A stretch of 64,000 nucleotides of DNA. It comes from DATAEE01 sp963725145. GTDB lineage: Bacteria; Acidobacteriota; Vicinamibacteria; Vicinamibacterales; 2-12-FULL-66-21. Below are positions 59,991 through 64,000 of this stretch, in pieces. The stretch is taken from positions 558,001 to 622,000 of the forward strand of contig CAVRXL010000010.1 of assembly GCA_963725145.1 (NCBI GenBank), written 5' to 3'. The position numbers and the translations under genes were made by a program. The notes under the pieces were generated by a model that ran no database searches, had not been told where the DNA came from, and saw nothing but the letters and a program-made list of their open reading frames with translations. Positions within the stretch are counted from its first letter, which is position 1; the number at the start of each line of letters is the position of its first letter.

Positions 59991-62900
59991 TCAACGAGCG
60001 CGCTCGATCTCGCGCTCGGCGGCGCGGACGGCGCGCTCGAAATGCGGGCCGAGCTGTGGCTGGGCGCGCAGCGAGGCGTCGGCCAGGCTCAATTCGGCGC
60101 GAGCGCCGGCGGCGTCCCCGCGCGCCGCGAGCAGCCTCGCCTTGACCGCGTGGACCTGGATGCGCACCGGCCCGTGTTCGAACAGGGGGGCGCTCAGTTC
60201 CTCGACGCGCTGCACCAATGGGGCGGCCTCGTCCACTCGGCCGACGCCCAGCAGCGCGCGTGCCAGGCGCAGCCGCAGCGAGAGTTCCGACGCCCGGTTA
60301 CGCTGGCCTCCAGGCAGCGCGTCGAACAGCTGCACGCCCTGCTGAATCACGGGTAGCGCGGCGTCGTAACGCTGGCGCTCGAGATCGAGCTGCGCGAGGT
60401 TCATCGACGCCAGATGACGGGGTGAGCCGAACACTTCTTCCCGGTTCGCCTGCGATTCCCGAACGGCGCGGAACGTCGCTTCTGCCTGGTCCCACCGGCC
60501 GGCGGCGAAGTAGACGAGCCCGATGCGATTGGTGAGCGACGCGACCGCCGGGTGGTCGCGGCCGTATTGCGCGGCGCGCTGCTCGCGCGTCTTGATCAGC
60601 AGCGACTCGGCCTCCTCGTAGCGACCCGTATCGAGCAGGTATCGTGCATAGATGGTCTGGGCGACGGTCGTCGACGCCACGCCCCTGCCTGCTTCGTGGC
60701 GCTTCAATCCTTCCTGCAGCGGTGCTCCCGCCTCGGCGACCCGGCCATCGTCGAGCAGTGCTTCACCGAGAAACGTCAGCGCGTCGGCAGCATGCTGCGG
60801 ATCGACGTCCTGACGCGACTGGAATACCTTCGCCGCCGATTGGAGCAGCGGGCGAGCCTCGACGACGCGCCCTTGGATCGACAGGAGGCGGCCGAGGTTC
60901 ATCTCCACGACCGCGGTCGTCGGATGCGAAGGGCCGGCGGTGTCGAGCATGGTTTGCAGCGCCGCCCGCAGCTGGGTCTCTGCCTCCTGCTCGCGCCGCT
61001 GCGACGCAAACGCCATGGCGGCCTGATAACGCAGCCTGGCGAGTCGGATCGAGCGCGGCCCCAGCGTCTGCCCGAGCAGGTCCAGCGCCTCCTTGAACAT
61101 CGGCACCGATTGTTCGGTCCTGTTGGCAACGCTGTGCGCCTCGGCCAGCCGCAGCAGCGCCTCCGCGTACTCTGTCGATCTGGGGCTCAGGCCGCGCAAT
61201 TGGTCGACCGCCTGCGTCAGCTGCGCCTCGGCGCCGGCACGCTCGGAGCTTTCAATGCCCAGGTAGCCGAGGCTCGAAACGAGCGACCAGCGCAGGACCG
61301 CGTTGGCGCGGCCGCTCTGCGTCTGCAACAGGGCAATGGCACCTTCGAGCTGTTTGCGCGCGCCGGTGAGGTCGCCCTTTTGAGCGAGCGTGTCGGCCAG
61401 GTCGCTCAGCGCCCTTGCCCGTTCGGCCGCCGGCGCACCGCGTTGCGTGAGACCCGCAACGCGTTCGGTGCGAAGCGCGAGCGCCTGGTCGGTCAGCGCG
61501 ACGTCGTGCATCAGACGGCCGACGACGCCCTGCAATTCCAACTTCAGCTCAGGCTGATCCTGGAACGCCCCCGCGACCCGCACGGCGCCTTCCTCCAGGA
61601 GCTGTCCCGCGGTGAGCTGCCGACGCCGTGCCGCATCCGCCTGCTCGAGGCTGTTCGCCTCGAAAAGCGTGATGAGGAAGTCCTTGACCGCGGCCGCGCT
61701 GGCCGCCTGGCGATGCGCTTCGCGCGCCTGCCAGAGCGCCACGCTCGTGCCGATGATCAGAGCCGCGAGCACGCCCGCGACCGCGCCGACGGCCAGCGTA
61801 TTGCGAGCGACGAACTTGCGCGCCCGGTACCCGAGCGATGCCGGCTGCGCACGCACCGGTTGTCCTGTACCGTAGCGCTCGAGATCGTCGGCCAACTCGG
61901 CGATCGACGTATACCGATCCTGCGGCGTCTTGGCGAGCGCCTTCATGACGATCGTATCCAGGTCGCCGGCGAGCAGCCGGCCGAGCCGCTTCGCGTTCGT
62001 GCCGCGCGCCGCCGCGGCGTCGTCGTCGATTCCTGAGCTCGGCCGCACGGGATCGACGTTGACAATCGCTTCTTCGAGCTGCGCGGCCGATGTTCCCTTC
62101 ACCTTGTAAGGCCGGTGACCGGCGAGAAGCTCGTACAGCACGACTCCGAGCGAATACACGTCGGTCGCGGTCGTCAGCGGATGGCCGAGAACCTGTTCCG
62201 GGCTCGCGTAGCCTGGCGTCAAGGCTCGGCCGGAGAGCTGGGTCAAGAGCGTTTCGCTTGCCGCGTCATCCGCCGTCAGCAGCTTGGCGATGCCGAAGTC
62301 GAGCAGCCGCGCCTGACCGTCTGCCGTGACCAGAATATTTGATGGCTTCAGATCCCGATGGATGACCAGGCTGCCGTGCGCGTACTGGACCGCCTCGAGC
62401 ACCTGTGCGAAGAGCCGAAGGCGAGCGTGGATATCGAGCCGCCGGGTGTCGCAGTGCTCGGTGATCGGCTGGCCATCGACGTACTCCATCGCCAGGTACG
62501 GCGCGCCGTCGGTGCTGACGCCGGCGTCATACAGGCGGGCGATATTCGGATGTTCGAGCCGCGCGAGGATGTCGCGCTCGCGTTCGAAACGGGCAGTGAG
62601 ATGGTGGCGGAGGAGGCCCTGACGCGGCAGCTTGAGCGCTACCTTACGCGTCATCGTCCCGTCGACCCGCTCGGCGAGCCACACGTCGGCCATGCCGCCG
62701 CGGCCGATCGGCTGCTGCAGCCTGTACGGCCCGACCTCGTCTCCGATTGCGGAACTGCCTTCGTGGCGCATCAACGTCCGACGCAGATGCTGCAGCGGGG
62801 CCAGCGCGGGCAGACGCGCCAGGACGTCGGCCGTTTGATCGGTCGCCGCGAGCAGGTTCCGGAGGGCGGGCGCCAGCTCCGGACTCGTCGTCGTGATCGT

Positions 62901-62999
62901 CTCGAGCCAGAGGGCGCGCGCAGGCGGGTCGAGGTCGATCCCTTCCTCGATCAAGCTCGAAAGGGTGTTCCTCGTGGAAACCGAAACGTCCATGTCCAC
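59991..62999 (-). CDS. Membrane Ser/Thr protein kinase with C-terminal TPR region
   Basis: A 1002-residue protein. Residues 1-90 are a helical N-terminal segment; the kinase domain (~91-355) has IGRGGMADVWLAERVDG (Gly loop), Lys123, HRDLKPSNILV (214-224) and LLDFGIAKLL (DFG 234-236), with TPGYASPEQVLG as the activation-loop end. One helix (GAVAGVLAALIIGTSVALWQ, ~405-425) is followed by ~560 residues of TPR-type helices (e.g. AELTQAVDQLRGLSPRSTEY-like and EAETQLRAALQTMLDTAGPS). A standard acidobacterial layout; the signal and substrates are unknown. Confidence 0.95.
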   Translation of the reverse strand: MDMDVSVSTRNTLSSLIEEGIDLDPPARALWLETITTTSPELAPALRNLLAATDQTADVLARLPALAPLQHLRRTLMRHEGSSAIGDEVGPYRLQQPIGRGGMADVWLAERVDGTMTRKVALKLPRQGLLRHHLTARFERERDILARLEHPNIARLYDAGVSTDGAPYLAMEYVDGQPITEHCDTRRLDIHARLRLFAQVLEAVQYAHGSLVIHRDLKPSNILVTADGQARLLDFGIAKLLTADDAASETLLTQLSGRALTPGYASPEQVLGHPLTTATDVYSLGVVLYELLAGHRPYKVKGTSAAQLEEAIVNVDPVRPSSGIDDDAAAARGTNAKRLGRLLAGDLDTIVMKALAKTPQDRYTSIAELADDLERYGTGQPVRAQPASLGYRARKFVARNTLAVGAVAGVLAALIIGTSVALWQAREAHRQAASAAAVKDFLITLFEANSLEQADAARRRQLTAGQLLEEGAVRVAGAFQDQPELKLELQGVVGRLMHDVALTDQALALRTERVAGLTQRGAPAAERARALSDLADTLAQKGDLTGARKQLEGAIALLQTQSGRANAVLRWSLVSSLGYLGIESSERAGAEAQLTQAVDQLRGLSPRSTEYAEALLRLAEAHSVANRTEQSVPMFKEALDLLGQTLGPRSIRLARLRYQAAMAFASQRREQEAETQLRAALQTMLDTAGPSHPTTAVVEMNLGRLLSIQGRVVEARPLLQSAAKVFQSRQDVDPQHAADALTFLGEALLDDGRVAEAGAPLQEGLKRHEAGRGVASTTVAQTIYARYLLDTGRYEEAESLLIKTREQRAAQYGRDHPAVASLTNRIGLVYFAAGRWDQAEATFRAVRESQANREEVFGSPRHLASMNLAQLDLERQRYDAALPVIQQGVQLFDALPGGQRNRASELSLRLRLARALLGVGRVDEAAPLVQRVEELSAPLFEHGPVRIQVHAVKARLLAARGDAAGARAELSLADASLRAQPQLGPHFERAVRAAEREIERAR

Positions 63000-63055
63000 C
63001 TCACTCGGATGCTCGCCGGCATCCGCGACGCGGGCTGATTATGGCTCCCGGCGGT

Positions 63056-64000
63056 TCAAAAGCGATACACGGCGCTGACCGAGTAGAACCCGAATCCCTC
63101 CGAGACGAATGTCTCCTCGAGAAAGCGGCCCGAGAGAAAGCGCGTGATCACACCTTGCAGCTGGCAATGGCGCGTCGCCTGCCAGACCACGAAGACTCCA
63201 GGATTAGTACCGACGTATTTCCCTGTTCCGGCCTCGGGCCTGATCAGCAGCCGAAGGTCGGTCGCGTAAACCCCGTCCTGGGTCGACGTGCGCCAGTAGC
63301 TCGGCGCCTCGACGCCGACGGTGAGGTCCGGCCTCGGCGCCATGACGATCGTCGGAGTGAAATCGGTGAGGTTTGTGGGCCCGAGCAATCCGACCGCGCC
63401 CGAGTAGGAATTGCCCGGAAAGAGCGGGTTGAACGACTCCAATCGCTGGCCAGCCGGGTCGTGGTCGCCGGAGGCGATATCTACGCGCACGCTCACGCGT
63501 GGCTTCCAGCCGGAGGAGACAATCCGGTAACCGGTCTCGGTCGCGAAGGCCCACGCGCGAATCGAACCATCTGCGAACGTCCCCCACTGAAAGATCCCGT
63601 CGTAATTCAGATCGAACCGCCCGCGAGCTCCGTTCCATTTCACGCCGACTGTGTGTCGAAGTTCAGGGCCGATACCTTGCGTGTACTGCGACTCGTCGCG
63701 ATCGATGCCGAGGTAGTACGTGCCAACTTCGCCACGCTCGATCCAGGGGCTGCGCCGGCCGGCAGCAACGCCCCAGAACAGCTGACCGCCTCCGGGCCCG
63801 TCATCGAACGCCCCCGGGACAATCGGGACGAGCTCGGCGACAGCCCCGACGACGGTCCAGGACGGCGCGCGGTACCCGACGCCGGCACCATCGAAACTTC
63901 GCTTCACGTTGAGGCCCGGGCTCGCCGAGATCAAGCGCGTGCTCCCGATGGCCAACTCCTGACGTCCAACCTTCGCCGAAAGCTGGTGGCTCCCTCGGAC
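63056..64000 (-). CDS. Alginate-export-family outer-membrane protein (5' end outside window)
   Basis: The frame is open to the window edge. LSAKVGRQELAIGSTRLISA, the Alginate_exp signature, lies at the truncated 5' side, followed by NVKRSFDGAGVGYRAPSWTV, DRDESQYTQGIGPELRHTVG, NYDGIFQWGTFADGSIRAWA, FNPLFPGNSYSGAVGLLGPT and the C-terminal VSEGFGFYSVSAVYRF ending in Phe. It is a large beta-barrel, probably for export or uptake of an acidic or other polysaccharide or small molecule. Confidence 0.88.
   Translation of the reverse strand, partial: VRGSHQLSAKVGRQELAIGSTRLISASPGLNVKRSFDGAGVGYRAPSWTVVGAVAELVPIVPGAFDDGPGGGQLFWGVAAGRRSPWIERGEVGTYYLGIDRDESQYTQGIGPELRHTVGVKWNGARGRFDLNYDGIFQWGTFADGSIRAWAFATETGYRIVSSGWKPRVSVRVDIASGDHDPAGQRLESFNPLFPGNSYSGAVGLLGPTNLTDFTPTIVMAPRPDLTVGVEAPSYWRTSTQDGVYATDLRLLIRPEAGTGKYVGTNPGVFVVWQATRHCQLQGVITRFLSGRFLEETFVSEGFGFYSVSAVYRF

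Noticed and set aside
1..64000. CRISPR array, prophage, transposon or integron
   Set aside because: No regularly spaced repeats, cas genes, transposase, integrase or phage structural genes are visible; the repeats found are short and irregularly placed.

Overview
The window is GC-rich chromosomal DNA with about 55 protein-coding genes, two tRNA genes and several gene remnants. There is no transposase, phage or CRISPR locus. The gene families point to Acidobacteriota, probably the Vicinamibacteria (former subgroup 6). They include an ADOP-type FtsX/MacB permease, an Agl23-like membrane glycosyltransferase next to a GT2 enzyme, PD40-propeller amidohydrolases, Ser/Thr kinases with C-terminal TPRs, KGG-repeat proteins, and PstC/PstA proteins with large extra domains. 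This placement is inferred from family content; there is no rRNA or marker tree here.

Layout. 1-4.0 kb (minus) is an oxidoreductase/glycosyltransferase operon: a Tat-exported Gfo/Idh/MocA protein, GT2, an Agl23-like protein with two compensating frameshifts, and a discoidin-like protein. 4.1-7.7 kb holds secreted proteins and an ADOP permease. 8.1-12.7 kb (plus) has a repeat-containing periplasmic protein, aquaporin AqpZ, a sugar dehydrogenase, a DUF998 membrane protein and a Tat-exported HisC-like aminotransferase. 12.7-16.8 kb is a hemicellulose patch: a GH10 xylanase divergent from a GH51 arabinofuranosidase (one frameshift), followed by a DUF4432 epimerase-like protein. 16.9-20.1 kb has DUF418, a subclass-B3-like metallo-beta-lactamase with Glu in place of the first His ligand, a recombination scar and a lytic transglycosylase. 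20.4-29.3 kb is mixed: an ankyrin protein, an SDR, a VOC protein, a LytS/LytTR two-component pair beside two membrane proteins, and a LysR regulator divergent from an NTF2-like protein.

29.5-42.4 kb holds tRNA-Gln, an outer-membrane pair (lipoprotein-sorting-like plus Omp85) and a compact phosphate locus: OprP-like porin, pstS, pstC, pstA, pstB, phoU, with ppk1 convergent. These genes together would bring phosphate across both membranes, control uptake and store it as polyphosphate. 42.5-52.8 kb has a PD40-amidohydrolase, an AlkA-like glycosylase, a KGG protein, glutamyl-tRNA synthetase, a cardiolipin-synthase-like PLD enzyme, RhlE helicase with an antisense-overlapping omega-like small gene, a cold-shock protein and tRNA-Ser. 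53-64 kb has DinB, alpha/beta hydrolase, sugar transferase, hybrid histidine kinase, sirtuin, kinase-TPR and alginate-export genes.

The most unusual signal is a set of dispersed palindromic or GC-rich repeats. They lie between genes but also inside coding sequences, in frame, at tolerant places (signal peptides, linkers, loops). One amidohydrolase gene carries four such pieces from three repeat classes, and an Omp85 gene carries another just after its signal peptide. Other notable points are a sirtuin gene bracketed by 32-bp direct repeats that copy the 3' end of its neighbour, a glutamyl-tRNA synthetase missing the zinc-binding segment, and a scar joining two 5'-truncated gene ends at 19.12 kb.
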